Below are positions 24,349 to 32,985 of a stretch of 46,695 nucleotides of DNA, piece after piece (the stretch's first letter is position 1; each line of letters starts with the position of its first letter). The DNA comes from a virus: the IMG/VR virus record IMGVR_UViG_3300025137_004795, positions 1 through 46,695 of that record; one strand, given 5' to 3'. The notes beneath the pieces are model-generated. The model saw only the letters and a list, made by a program, of their open reading frames with translations, did no database searches and was not told where the DNA came from. Position numbers and translations under genes: made by a program.

Positions 24349-24585
24349 ATGAGAATACACGAAATTACAGATTGTTGTGATGATTGTGTTAATGAAGCAA
24401 TTGGATTAATGTTTAAAGGTTATCCGTGTACAGTTGATTGTGGTGGACATAAAGCAGGCTACCGTTATGCAAACTTTAAAATGCCCAACAAAACGCCTGC
24501 AGACATGCAACGAGTAATGGGCGGAATTGGAACTGTACATAATAGTTTCTGGGAAGGTGCTAAATCTTACCTAGAGGAAATATAG
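24349..24585 (+). CDS. Small Cys/His protein with MRIHEI N-terminus
   Basis: 78 residues beginning MRIHEITDCCDDCVNEA, then the segment YPCTVDCGGHKAGYRYA (residues about 25-41), whose CTxDCxGHxAGY pattern looks like a small metal-binding motif. The rest is helical. It belongs to the group of proteins here with M-R-I-x-[DE]-[IV] starts. Function unknown. Confidence 0.7.
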   Translation: MRIHEITDCCDDCVNEAIGLMFKGYPCTVDCGGHKAGYRYANFKMPNKTPADMQRVMGGIGTVHNSFWEGAKSYLEEI

Positions 24586-24596
24586 AGGGAAAAATT

Positions 24597-25043
24597 ATGA
24601 AGAAGAAAAATTGTGGTTGTGGAAAGGATCCATGCGAAACATACGGAAAGCAAGATGAATCATATAACATAAACGCATCAGCAGGCAATATGGATATGAT
24701 TCATAAAATATTTGATAGCTTAGATGATGAGCAGAAAACACAGATACAAAGAGAATTAACTGTAAAAGTTAGAGGCATTAGTGTTCCTCCAATTAATCCT
24801 AACTTAGGAAAATTAAAAGATAGAAATCCTAATGATAAAGATATTGCTGACATGCCTTTATCACAATTACAGAACTTGTATAGTGATGTTAACGAAGCTG
24901 AACTCTCACGTCTAAAGAAACTAGCAGGACTTTCAGAAGTTGCTGGTCCTGATAAATGTTGGGACGGTTATAAAAAAGTAGGCACTAAGCCAGGTACAGG
25001 TAAAAACAAAGGCAAGCGTGTTAACGACTGTGAAAAGAAGTAA
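24597..25043 (+). CDS. Hypothetical protein with Cys-rich ends and RLKKLAGLSE motif
   Basis: 148 residues. The start MKKKNCGCGKDPC is Cys-rich. The middle is helical and ends in AELSRLKKLAGLSEV near 101-115, which contains L-S-E, a possible prohead-protease site. After this lies a short basic domain with two cysteines (CWDGYKKVGTKPGTGKNKGKRVNDC). The AGLSE site therefore separates two modules, as in the larger neighbours. Its stop overlaps the next start (TAATG). Function unknown. Confidence 0.7.
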   Translation: MKKKNCGCGKDPCETYGKQDESYNINASAGNMDMIHKIFDSLDDEQKTQIQRELTVKVRGISVPPINPNLGKLKDRNPNDKDIADMPLSQLQNLYSDVNEAELSRLKKLAGLSEVAGPDKCWDGYKKVGTKPGTGKNKGKRVNDCEKK

Positions 25044-26905
25044 TGTCAAAAAGTATAGATCGGTCACTGATTCAAAAAATTAAAGACAAAGCAGTTGAAC
25101 ATGGCATCGATCCGGCTCTTTTACTATCTATAGCATATAAAGAAACTAGAATCCGAACAGGTCTTACTGGAGATACAGATAAAAAGAATCATGCACATGG
25201 CGTATTCCAAGTGCGTTTACCTGCCTTACAGGATGTTAACGATTATTATAAAACATCATATACAGTAGATAATATGAAAAACAACATTGATGATAACATT
25301 GATGCTGGTGCTCGTTATCTTATGATGATGAGAGATAGATATGGTGCTGAGAATACACAACAACAACTTGCTATGTATAATGGTGGCCCAGGTGCTAAAA
25401 AAGGAAACAACAAAGGGGCAAATAATTACGCTGATAGCGTAATGAAATATAAAGGTACAATAAATGCTATTATAGATGATGATGACAACAATACTACTGC
25501 AATCACTCCAAGTAAAAATGCACCATTTAGATCACCTGCTCCAAAGCTGAGACCAAAAAAATTAGATGTTCCTCTTCCAAAGGCAAGACCAAAAAACTTA
25601 GATGTATTACCACCATTACCAAAACCAAAACCAAAAGACTTAAATGTATTACCACCATTACCAATTCCTAAACCTAAAAGGAAAGCCAACAAACTAACAT
25701 ACATTGATTTGGCAAAGATGAATAAGATTACTGACGTCAATAAGATTGGCATAGGTCAGAAGATTAAACTGCCTGATGGTAGCAAATATATTGTACAAAA
25801 AGGTGATACACTAAGCAAAATTGCACAGTTACATAACAGAGTTACAGAATCAATAAGTATGGTAAAGCCACAATTTGATGTAGAGTGGGAAGAAGCAAAT
25901 CGTTATCCGTATATAGAAAAACTAGGACAACAAGGCTGGGAAGACTTTGCACAAAATGGTGTAGAAGTAACAATCAACCAAAGCAATATACATAAAATCG
26001 GCAACACAGGTGCTGATGGCAGTGAAAAATTAAGTGATTTAGAACCTGATAAAGTAGCACGTCTTAAAAAAGCATTTAGATCTGGAACAGTTGAAATGCC
26101 TATAGTAGTCAAGCAACCCGATGGATCATATGATCTAGTCGCAGGTAATACTAGACTAATAGGACTCATTACACATGAAGGCGAAGCAAAGGTTTGGTTA
26201 GTAGATGCTAGTTCATTATCAGAAGCAACGAGTTCACCGGGCAGAGTAAAACGTGCAGGTGCTAGTTGTAGTGGCTCAGTTACTGAACTTAGAGCCCTAG
26301 CAAAGAAACATAGTGGAACAGAAAAAGGTAAGATGTATCACTGGTGTGCGAACATGAAGGGTGGCAAGAAAGAAAGTATTCAAGAAGTACTAACAGATGT
26401 TACTAGTTCAACACAAGTATTTGTAGACATGGATGGAGTACTAGCAGACTTTTTCGGAGAATGGAAGAAGTTGATAGGTAGTGATTGGCGTAAGGTAAAA
26501 GACATTGAACCTGCACTACAAAAAATTAGAGACACAGAAGACTTTTGGTTAGACTTGCCACTACTACCACAGGCAAAAAACTTGTTGGGTATGATTAAAG
26601 ATCTAAAAGGTAGTTATACTATACTAAGTAGTCCATTGCCAGATGATCCCAATAGCGAACCACACAAACGAGAATGGATTGACAAGAATCTAAGTTTCTT
26701 TCCACCAGAGAAAATTATTATTACACATAACAAAACTCCATATGCAATTAATAGCGACGGATCACCAAACATATTAATTGATGACTTTGGTCAGAATGTT
26801 AATAAATGGGAGGCGGCAGGTGGTGTTGGATTTAAACACAAGGATCACAAGTTTGAACGTACTGCTAAAGCGATTAAACAACACATGTCTGATCCTGCTA
26901 AATAG
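25043..26905 (+). CDS. Multi-domain protein: lytic transglycosylase, LysM, ParB-like and HAD nucleotidase modules
   Basis: 620 residues with unrelated modules in a row. Residues 1-130 are a lytic-transglycosylase (SLT/goose-lysozyme-like) domain with catalytic-type Glu34 in AYKETR, then GVFQV and LAMYNGGPG. Residues about 165-214 are a Pro/Lys repeat linker (PKPKPKDLNVLPPLP). LysM-like sequence follows (about 222-270): the end of one repeat (KIGIGQKIKLP) then the start of another (YIVQKGDTLSKIAQLHN). A ParB/sulfiredoxin-like domain has DLVAGNTRLIGL near 372. A small basic segment covers about 396-447. Residues 457-620 are a HAD 5'-nucleotidase (FVDMDGVLADFF, ILSS, LIDDFGQN). Possible prohead-protease sites LSE394 and IQE448 lie exactly at two module borders. 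It could be an injected polyprotein that opens the wall and acts on nucleotides. Confidence 0.85.
   Translation: MSKSIDRSLIQKIKDKAVEHGIDPALLLSIAYKETRIRTGLTGDTDKKNHAHGVFQVRLPALQDVNDYYKTSYTVDNMKNNIDDNIDAGARYLMMMRDRYGAENTQQQLAMYNGGPGAKKGNNKGANNYADSVMKYKGTINAIIDDDDNNTTAITPSKNAPFRSPAPKLRPKKLDVPLPKARPKNLDVLPPLPKPKPKDLNVLPPLPIPKPKRKANKLTYIDLAKMNKITDVNKIGIGQKIKLPDGSKYIVQKGDTLSKIAQLHNRVTESISMVKPQFDVEWEEANRYPYIEKLGQQGWEDFAQNGVEVTINQSNIHKIGNTGADGSEKLSDLEPDKVARLKKAFRSGTVEMPIVVKQPDGSYDLVAGNTRLIGLITHEGEAKVWLVDASSLSEATSSPGRVKRAGASCSGSVTELRALAKKHSGTEKGKMYHWCANMKGGKKESIQEVLTDVTSSTQVFVDMDGVLADFFGEWKKLIGSDWRKVKDIEPALQKIRDTEDFWLDLPLLPQAKNLLGMIKDLKGSYTILSSPLPDDPNSEPHKREWIDKNLSFFPPEKIIITHNKTPYAINSDGSPNILIDDFGQNVNKWEAAGGVGFKHKDHKFERTAKAIKQHMSDPAK
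26897..26904 (+). promoter_or_regulatory. Late-type promoter motif GCTAAATA
   Basis: Two mismatches to TATAAATA, 19 bases before the ATG at 26924; same variant as at 7139 and 33791. Confidence 0.4.
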
Positions 26906-26923
26906 TAGTATGAGGAACTACGA

Positions 26924-28525
26924 ATGAGAATTAATGAAGTAGACAAACCAGTAACACAGGCTGATATTGATCAGCTAGAAATCTTTGCTGACCGTTTGTT
27001 TTCTAAAGTAGGTATTGATGTAGAGTTTACTCGTCACTTTTTAGATAGAGTTAATGATGAACGCAATATCAAACAGATTACACAGAGTGAACTAACCCGT
27101 TTATTCAAACAAGAATTTAAACGTTGGGGTAAGCCTATTGCACAGATGGGTCCTGATACTGAAGCAGTAATGAGAGATATGGCAACGAATATTAATATGC
27201 CATTTGCGTTGCGTTGGGACGAAACAAATCAAGAACTAGACTTAGTTGCTAAAACAATAATGCGTAAAGCAGACTTCAAAACAAGTAACCAAGAATTTGC
27301 AGTAGAAGATCAAATAACAGAATATTATCCAATAATTTCTGGAGCATTGGCAATTGCAAGTAGACTATTAGCAAAACGTGGAATTAAAATAGGAATAGAC
27401 TCTATAAAGAAAGCGGCTTCACATATGCCTTCAGGTACAACTCCAGAAGCAATTGCACAAACAGTGGCGGCTGTGATAGCAGGTGGTAAAGCCCTGACTA
27501 AACAAAAGAACAATGAAGCAACCACTAAGATGGGTGGTGGCACTAATTTTGATAAGTTCATGGGTAGAACTGGTAACAAAGAAGTTGATGATGCTATTAG
27601 GTCAATTAATAAAGATAATTATTCCACTAGTTCTGGAAGCAAACGTATTAAAAAACGAGGTTATTGGGATATTGATGGTAAAGATTATTATTATGAAGAC
27701 GTTTCTTCGGTAGGTAACAAGTTATCTATCGTCGAGGGGGGAGCGATGCCTGGTGTGGGTGCAATTCACATTTCAGAAATTGAACCCACACTGGCAAAGC
27801 TAGAAAAAGCATTAGGTATGGACCTAATGAGTAATGTTTTAGGAAGCGTTGGTAAGAGACAGTTCAGTGGAGACATTGATGTTGCTCTAAAAATAGAACG
27901 AGATGAGATTCCAGAATTCTTAGCAAAGCTAAAGGGTACACCAGATATTAAAGATATTGCTCAAAGTAGTGTTATTATGACAAAGGTACAAATACAAGAT
28001 TATGACGGAACTAAAACAGATGGTAGACCACGTACAGGATTCGTACAGGTAGATTTTATGCCAGGCGATCCGGGCTGGTTAAAGACATATTATCATTCAC
28101 CACATGAGAACGACAGTAAGTACAAAGGTGTTTTCCGTAACTTATTGTTAGCAAGTATATGTGGTATATATGATAGACAAGATAGTGCAGAACAAATTGA
28201 AGACGGAAGACCCAAAGAAAGCCTACGTTATATGTGGAGCCCAACAGATGGTCTAATTCGTGTTAAACGTACACCAGTCCCTAAAAAGAGTGGTGAAGGT
28301 TACACTAAGAAAAACTCTAATACAATAATGGCAGGACCATTTAAACAAGCAGATGAGATAGCACAAACCCTAGGACTTGATAGTGGAGCAGACTTAGACA
28401 GTTTTGAATCATTATTAGCGGCGATAAAGAAAAACTATCCACAGGATATAGTAAACAGAATCACCGAAGCTTTCACTAGAAATAACACAGTAAAAGATAT
28501 TGGCGTTCCAAGTGAACTTGCCTAA
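26924..28525 (+). CDS. Virion-cargo-like protein with nucleotidyltransferase-like domain
   Basis: 533 residues, N-terminus MRINEVDKP. Residues about 35-70 (FTRHFLDRVNDERN, ITQSELTRLFKQ) form a module seen in many marine phage proteins. I-T-E133 is followed by an amphipathic hydrophobic stretch (about 134-165), as in two neighbouring proteins. Residues about 280-460 resemble a Pol-beta-type nucleotidyltransferase: GKRQFSGDIDVAL near 305-317 provides two Asp, and FVQVDFMPGD near 373-382 gives the third. The target could be RNA, a protein or a small molecule. There are no membrane anchors apart from the amphipathic stretch. The module order and (I/L)-x-E sites suggest processing in the prohead. 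Confidence 0.75.
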   Translation: MRINEVDKPVTQADIDQLEIFADRLFSKVGIDVEFTRHFLDRVNDERNIKQITQSELTRLFKQEFKRWGKPIAQMGPDTEAVMRDMATNINMPFALRWDETNQELDLVAKTIMRKADFKTSNQEFAVEDQITEYYPIISGALAIASRLLAKRGIKIGIDSIKKAASHMPSGTTPEAIAQTVAAVIAGGKALTKQKNNEATTKMGGGTNFDKFMGRTGNKEVDDAIRSINKDNYSTSSGSKRIKKRGYWDIDGKDYYYEDVSSVGNKLSIVEGGAMPGVGAIHISEIEPTLAKLEKALGMDLMSNVLGSVGKRQFSGDIDVALKIERDEIPEFLAKLKGTPDIKDIAQSSVIMTKVQIQDYDGTKTDGRPRTGFVQVDFMPGDPGWLKTYYHSPHENDSKYKGVFRNLLLASICGIYDRQDSAEQIEDGRPKESLRYMWSPTDGLIRVKRTPVPKKSGEGYTKKNSNTIMAGPFKQADEIAQTLGLDSGADLDSFESLLAAIKKNYPQDIVNRITEAFTRNNTVKDIGVPSELA

Positions 28526-28546
28526 TCTAAAACTACGAGAAGAAAT

Positions 28547-29731
28547 ATGTACATAAAAAGAGATCCCAAAAGATACTGCGTATTCACATCTAATTATCCA
28601 TTTATTGATAATGACGGCTATACTGCATTATGTTGTAAGAACAGTCACCATAAACTTCCATATCATATTAAAGAACATAAGCTCAGTGACATCTGGAGGT
28701 CACCGGAGATGCTTGCCGTACGTCAGCAGTTTGCAACAGGAAAAGATGTTAAAGGTTGCTTTAAATGTTATGAACCTGAAGCACAAGGTATTAGAAGTTT
28801 CCGCACTAAAATGCTAGGACAACTTAATTTTAAAGACGGTAAAGTACCGTTCTTAGATGATGAGATCAGAGCTATAGATCTTCGTATAGGTAACATATGC
28901 AATCTTTCATGTACAATGTGTTACAGTGGTAATAGTAATAGAATTTATCAACAGATACCTAAAATGGCAAAACATTTTGGCTGGAGTCAGGGTAAAGTAG
29001 ATGCAGAGATGGAAAAGTATTCTGCTAAAAACTATGACTGGAGTAATGACGAACGTGCTTGGGATAATATTATTTCGGCACTTGATGAGAATCTATTGCA
29101 TTGTTATCTAGCAGGTGGTGAACCGTTTTACCTTAGAAACTTTGCTAATACAGTAAGACGTATTGGTAGTCTTGCACCTAATGCCCGTTTTGTTATTAAC
29201 ACAAATGGTACTAGACTGTTAAGAGAAAAAGATCTAAAACAATACGAAGGACTAAAGATTGGTATACGTTTAAGTGTAGATGGCTGGGAAAAGTCAGATG
29301 AATGGACTAGACAAGAAACTGTTTGGGAAGATAAACTTGCCGTTATGGATCAGTACTATAAAGAATTCAACTTAAGAGTATTTGATATTACTGCCAATGC
29401 GTTTAGTGTTAGAAGTATTCCCAAGCTAATAGAGTATTTAGATGAAAGATATCCTTTAAGTCAGATACAAGTACGTCCTGTTATTAACAAGCAGGAAATA
29501 CTAATGGAAAACATTCCAATGCATTTTAGAGAAGAAAGTCTATCATTTTTTGAGAAGCATTCGTCAAGAATAATGGGATTAGATCATGTAATTATGGAAA
29601 TGAAAAAGCCTTATAATGAAAGCAACCATAGAAAGGAAGTAGTGACAAAGTTTGTAGACTACTTTGATAGAAATGGAACAGTAAAATTAGAGGACTTTGA
29701 TCCAGAACTTGCAGAGTATGTTTATAACTAA
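28547..29731 (+). CDS. Radical SAM protein with N-terminal Cys-rich (twitch-like) region
   Basis: 394 residues. CNLSCTMC lies at 118-125 (Cys118, 122, 125), the SAM-binding AGGEPF near 193-198 and INTNGTRL near 221-228. The first 80 residues hold CC (in YTALCCKN) and GCFKCYEPEAQG, which resemble the SPASM/twitch auxiliary cluster ligands, here placed before the catalytic domain. SPASM/twitch enzymes usually modify peptides or proteins. A protein of the same layout is encoded at 42207. It is the only gene in this part of the cluster without a cargo-like start, so it may act in the infected cell, perhaps on neighbouring products. Confidence 0.88.
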   Translation: MYIKRDPKRYCVFTSNYPFIDNDGYTALCCKNSHHKLPYHIKEHKLSDIWRSPEMLAVRQQFATGKDVKGCFKCYEPEAQGIRSFRTKMLGQLNFKDGKVPFLDDEIRAIDLRIGNICNLSCTMCYSGNSNRIYQQIPKMAKHFGWSQGKVDAEMEKYSAKNYDWSNDERAWDNIISALDENLLHCYLAGGEPFYLRNFANTVRRIGSLAPNARFVINTNGTRLLREKDLKQYEGLKIGIRLSVDGWEKSDEWTRQETVWEDKLAVMDQYYKEFNLRVFDITANAFSVRSIPKLIEYLDERYPLSQIQVRPVINKQEILMENIPMHFREESLSFFEKHSSRIMGLDHVIMEMKKPYNESNHRKEVVTKFVDYFDRNGTVKLEDFDPELAEYVYN

Positions 29732-29734
29732 TTC

Positions 29735-29742
29735 GATAAATA
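29735..29742 (+). promoter_or_regulatory. Late-type promoter motif GATAAATA
   Basis: One mismatch to TATAAATA, followed by C, 27 bases before the ATG at 29770. Confidence 0.55.
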
Positions 29743-29769
29743 CTTTTAACAGAGATACGGAGTCATACA

Positions 29770-30600
29770 ATGAGAATTAATGATATTATTAGTGAACAGG
29801 GTGTTATTGTTCAGGGAGTGAATACAACTGTTGACGTAAAAGTGGGACAAACAGAAAAAGAAGCTAAGAAATTATTTCCTATGAATAAAGGTGGCAAGCC
29901 TAAGCAACAACCTGGCGGTGCTGTTCATCAGCTTTTTAACATGGGACTTAGTGAGTCTACTATAGATGAGATTACAGCAATGGAGGCTCCTGTTAAACAG
30001 AGTGATGTTGTATCTGTAATAAACAATTTAGCATCTCGCAAAGATGACAACCCTTTTTCCGTACGATTTTATAACGGTGCCATCGGTAAGATTAGACCAA
30101 GCACAGCAAAGAAAGTATTAAGTTTCATTGAACGTATTGATGCTGATGAAGTTAAGGCTAAAGTAATGACATACATCTCAACAATTAATGGATTTAAAGA
30201 AATTGCACAGAAGGCTGGCGTTAAGGTTAGTGAAAACAGTAATAGACCAGTTATTACTAGAACAGGCGCAGGCACAACTAAAACAGTCGGCGGTAATGAG
30301 ATATCAAGAGCAACTCCAAAAATTGGTGGAAACCAGACTACACAGTATGCTGATGGTAGTATCAAAACAGTAAACACTACAAAGGCTGGCGGCGCCAATA
30401 TACAGAAGACACAAGTTGCTGGTATTGGACAAAAGCAAGGTGTAACCAATGCTAAGATAAGCAAAGGTGACATGGCAGTAAATATGAACTTTGATGGTAG
30501 CAGTAATAAAATTGATCCTCGTAAAGCAACCAGTACTGGAATGCGATACAAAAAACCAAACGGAATAACTAAAACTGTTGGAAATATGAAGGCAATATAA
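29770..30600 (+). CDS. Virion-cargo-like protein with MRINDIISE N-terminus
   Basis: 276 residues. The start MRINDIISEQG carries I-S-E at 7-9, a good match to a T4-type prohead-protease site after a short targeting peptide. The middle is helical, with GLSESTIDEITAMEAP containing more candidate sites. The last 110 residues are a low-complexity, Gly/Lys/Thr/Asn-rich basic tail (TGAGTTKTVGGNE, KTVNTTKAGGANIQKT). No known domain. The basic tail would suit contact with packaged DNA. A late-type promoter precedes it and a 50-residue gene overlaps its stop. Confidence 0.7.
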   Translation: MRINDIISEQGVIVQGVNTTVDVKVGQTEKEAKKLFPMNKGGKPKQQPGGAVHQLFNMGLSESTIDEITAMEAPVKQSDVVSVINNLASRKDDNPFSVRFYNGAIGKIRPSTAKKVLSFIERIDADEVKAKVMTYISTINGFKEIAQKAGVKVSENSNRPVITRTGAGTTKTVGGNEISRATPKIGGNQTTQYADGSIKTVNTTKAGGANIQKTQVAGIGQKQGVTNAKISKGDMAVNMNFDGSSNKIDPRKATSTGMRYKKPNGITKTVGNMKAI

Positions 30601-30752
30601 TGACTGATGAGTTTATGAAACATTATGTTACTAAAATCAAGGAACATGAAGAACTAAGACTGTCACAAAACGAACGAGATGCATATTGGGTTCAATGGCA
30701 TATCGATAATCCAGGGAACCTAAAAGAACGTGAAGATACTAATTATAGGTGA
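30600..30752 (+). CDS. Small 50-residue hypothetical protein
   Basis: Starts MTDEFMKHYVTKIKEHE and ends EDTNYR, mostly charged and helical. Its ATG overlaps the upstream stop (TAATG), and its last 23 bases overlap the GTG start of the next gene, so it fits the coupled series. Too short for a family call; a real gene is likely because it fills the gap exactly. Confidence 0.55.
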   Translation: MTDEFMKHYVTKIKEHEELRLSQNERDAYWVQWHIDNPGNLKEREDTNYR

Positions 30753-31593
30753 CAGTTATGTCCACAACTATGTTCCTGTTAATGTACTAGCTGAACGGAT
30801 CCTTAGCAAAAAACCAACACTTCAATTTCATGAAGATCATCCATACTTTTCTTGGCATACGCAACTATCTCAAATTAATCCATCTTGGGAAATAACTGCC
30901 AACGGAGAAGGTGGTTGTGATAATTGGTGGATATATTCTAACTTTTTGGAAAACTATAAAAACTATGATAAAGTAATAATCACCTGGACAGCTGAAAGTA
31001 GATATAGTTGGAAAACAGAAGACGGTGTCTGGTTTCATACTAGCAATATTGCATCTGCAAAAAATAAGTATGATTCAAATTGGCGGGGTAAAGATATCTA
31101 TAAACTAATGATGGATTTTTTACCACAAGTACATTATGAAGATTACAAAAGATATAAAACTTTTAATAACCTGATGCGTGATAATATAAAACTTCTTAGG
31201 CCAGATACTATGTTTATCAATTGCTTTAATCCTAATGATACACATTTACAGGAAGATCCTAGAGGCGAAAGACATTTTGATAGTTTATTTGCACTAACAA
31301 GATATGAAAATAACCAACTAGGCATTACAGGACCTGCATATTGGAAAACGCCAGAATTAGATCAAGTAATTGATTGTAGATGTAGTCATCTTACAAAAGC
31401 TTCGCATATAATTTTAGCAGAACAGATTGTAAATGCTATAGAGTTAGGTGCTACAGAATTTAAGATTGATATTGCATCTTTTGAAAGAGATATGACTACT
31501 GAATATCATAAAGAATTTTGGACTAAAAGAGATGTGATGAAATATGCCGACAAATATTACAATGCAGGAATGTTAACCAAAAAGTTTGGCTAA
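30730..31593 (+). CDS. SGNH/GDSL-hydrolase-like protein
   Basis: 287 residues, GTG start. The N-terminus KILIIGDSYVHNY has the GDS block with Ser9 as nucleophile candidate. NGEGGCDNWW (near 57-66) fits the Gly block and VIITWTAESR (near 81-90) the following strand. CSHLTKASH (near 216-224) supplies a late His, although the usual DxxH spacing is changed. The fold suggests an esterase acting on acetyl or acyl groups of carbohydrates or lipids. No signal peptide. It lies between two cargo-like genes. Confidence 0.65.
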   Translation: MKILIIGDSYVHNYVPVNVLAERILSKKPTLQFHEDHPYFSWHTQLSQINPSWEITANGEGGCDNWWIYSNFLENYKNYDKVIITWTAESRYSWKTEDGVWFHTSNIASAKNKYDSNWRGKDIYKLMMDFLPQVHYEDYKRYKTFNNLMRDNIKLLRPDTMFINCFNPNDTHLQEDPRGERHFDSLFALTRYENNQLGITGPAYWKTPELDQVIDCRCSHLTKASHIILAEQIVNAIELGATEFKIDIASFERDMTTEYHKEFWTKRDVMKYADKYYNAGMLTKKFG

Positions 31594-31601
31594 ATACCAG
31601 T

Positions 31602-32363
31602 ATGAAAATAAACGATATCATTATGGAAGATCAAAATATGAATGAGGGCTGGAAAGAAACACTCAGCAGTTTGGCTATAGCCGCCAGTTTAACTGTTGGT
31701 ACTTTGGGTGCATTAACTGTTAAACAAGCAATAGACTCAAATGATTTTACTACAGGCCAGAAGCAGGAAATATTTAAGGCTGCTGATCTACCACAAAGCG
31801 AATTGCCTCCTGAACTATCAGCAACTCCAAAACCTCGTCCAGAAAGATTATTAGTTTACAAACCACTAACAAATACACCTGCTGAACAGACTTTACTTAA
31901 AGCCGCTGAATCATCTGGACTTAAAGGTGTTGAACTTGCGGCATTTATGGCGCAAATGGCACATGAGAGTGAGAACTTTAGTGATATGGTTGAGGATCAT
32001 CCTAATATTAAAAAATATGCTGGTAAACTAGCAAAAGCATTGGGAAACAAATCTGTTAATGATGCAAAACGTTTTATTGGTAGAGGCTACATACAACTTA
32101 CAGGACGTTGGAATTATGAATGGATGCAAAAGAGTTTGGGTATTGATTTAACAAGTAGTTGGAGTAATGCACACAAGGCAAGTAATCCAGATATTGCGGC
32201 TAAGATTGCTGTGGAGTTTTGGAAACAGCGTGTGAGACCTAACGTAAATGACTTTAGTAATACAGCTGAAGTGACTAAGCCTATTAATAGTAGACTGCAT
32301 GGACTGGAACACAGAGAGACAAGATTTGCAAAGTTGGCAAAGGGTCTCGTTGTCCGTAGATAG
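31602..32363 (+). CDS. GH19-type muralytic enzyme with cargo-like N-terminus
   Basis: 253 residues. The N-terminus MKINDIIMEDQN has I-M-E at 7-9. A hydrophobic stretch (about 25-45, LSSLAIAASLTVGTLGALTV) follows and could be an anchor or signal-arrest segment. Residues about 100-250 form a glycoside hydrolase family 19/lysozyme-like domain: FMAQMAHESENF with Glu122 and Glu124, then GRGYIQLTGRWNY near 161-173, the family signature. GH19 enzymes in phages cut peptidoglycan. It could be the endolysin, secreted by its own signal-arrest segment, or a virion enzyme used at entry, which the N-terminus favours. A GCTAAATA motif (31589-31596) is only 5 bases from the ATG, too close for a normal leader. 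Confidence 0.82.
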   Translation: MKINDIIMEDQNMNEGWKETLSSLAIAASLTVGTLGALTVKQAIDSNDFTTGQKQEIFKAADLPQSELPPELSATPKPRPERLLVYKPLTNTPAEQTLLKAAESSGLKGVELAAFMAQMAHESENFSDMVEDHPNIKKYAGKLAKALGNKSVNDAKRFIGRGYIQLTGRWNYEWMQKSLGIDLTSSWSNAHKASNPDIAAKIAVEFWKQRVRPNVNDFSNTAEVTKPINSRLHGLEHRETRFAKLAKGLVVRR

Positions 32364-32366
32364 AAC

Positions 32367-32765
32367 ATGGCGGGCAAGTTTCTAGTAACTAGGTTATTGA
32401 ATAAGGATGCGAATTCTATACAACAACTAATTGATGATGAGACAGCCATTCTGGCGAAGATGTCATCTCCATTTACTCTACAAGATGCATATATCTTTAT
32501 TAGGTTATATAACACATTAGGCATATGGGTTGATGATGTATTAGTTGGAGCATTAGAAATAAAACCTTCTGGTGAAACTGCATATGTAATAGGCAAGGAA
32601 TATAGAAGAAAAGGTTATTGTACACGAGCCATTAGAGCAGTTAATGGTAATATATTTAAGAAACTGCTGAGAGTAAATAGACTGTGGTGCCTAATACATA
32701 CTGATAATGAAATTAGTATTAGAATCGCAGAAAAATGCGGACTGGAGATAGTTTATGTCAAATAA
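32367..32765 (+). CDS. GNAT-family acetyltransferase
   Basis: 132 residues with the GNAT layout: a beta strand VLVGALEIKPSGETAYVIG (near 54-72), the acetyl-CoA loop EYRRKGYCTRAIRAV (near 73-87), where R-x-x-G-x-C/A matches the motif-A pattern, and the closing IRIAEKCGLEIV (near 119-130). It would move an acetyl group to an amine, on a protein, tRNA or small molecule. Starts 3 bases after the lysozyme stop and overlaps the next gene by 11 bases. Confidence 0.75.
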   Translation: MAGKFLVTRLLNKDANSIQQLIDDETAILAKMSSPFTLQDAYIFIRLYNTLGIWVDDVLVGALEIKPSGETAYVIGKEYRRKGYCTRAIRAVNGNIFKKLLRVNRLWCLIHTDNEISIRIAEKCGLEIVYVK

Positions 32766-32985
32766 AAAGTTTGCTGCTCAAGATCTAGAAGATACACATG
32801 GACCAATGAATAGTGTAGCGAAGGAAGATGCCAAAGTTTGGGCAAGTAAGAAAAACAGAAGTAATGATTTTTCACAAGAGCAACTTCATCGTATAGAGGT
32901 TGCAAAACTACAAAAAGAAAAAAGAGCTAGTAAGAAAATAGATAGACGTACTAGTAAACAATTATTAAGAAACATAGGAGATTAA
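32755..32985 (+). CDS. Small basic hypothetical protein
   Basis: 76 residues, very rich in Lys and Arg, helical, without Cys. Ends KIDRRTSKQLLRNIGD. It could bind nucleic acid by charge. No family is recognised. It overlaps the acetyltransferase gene by 11 bases and is followed without a gap by the oxygenase gene. Confidence 0.65.
   Translation: MSNKKFAAQDLEDTHGPMNSVAKEDAKVWASKKNRSNDFSQEQLHRIEVAKLQKEKRASKKIDRRTSKQLLRNIGD

Noticed and set aside
25043-26905. Frameshift or assembly fusion of separate genes
   Set aside because: The frame is open throughout with uniform codon use, and module borders coincide with processing-like sites rather than with start or stop signals.
31589-31596. Late promoter GCTAAATA for the muralytic gene
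   Set aside because: Only 5 bases from the ATG, so a transcript would begin at or after the start codon; probably chance or used only for a leaderless mRNA.
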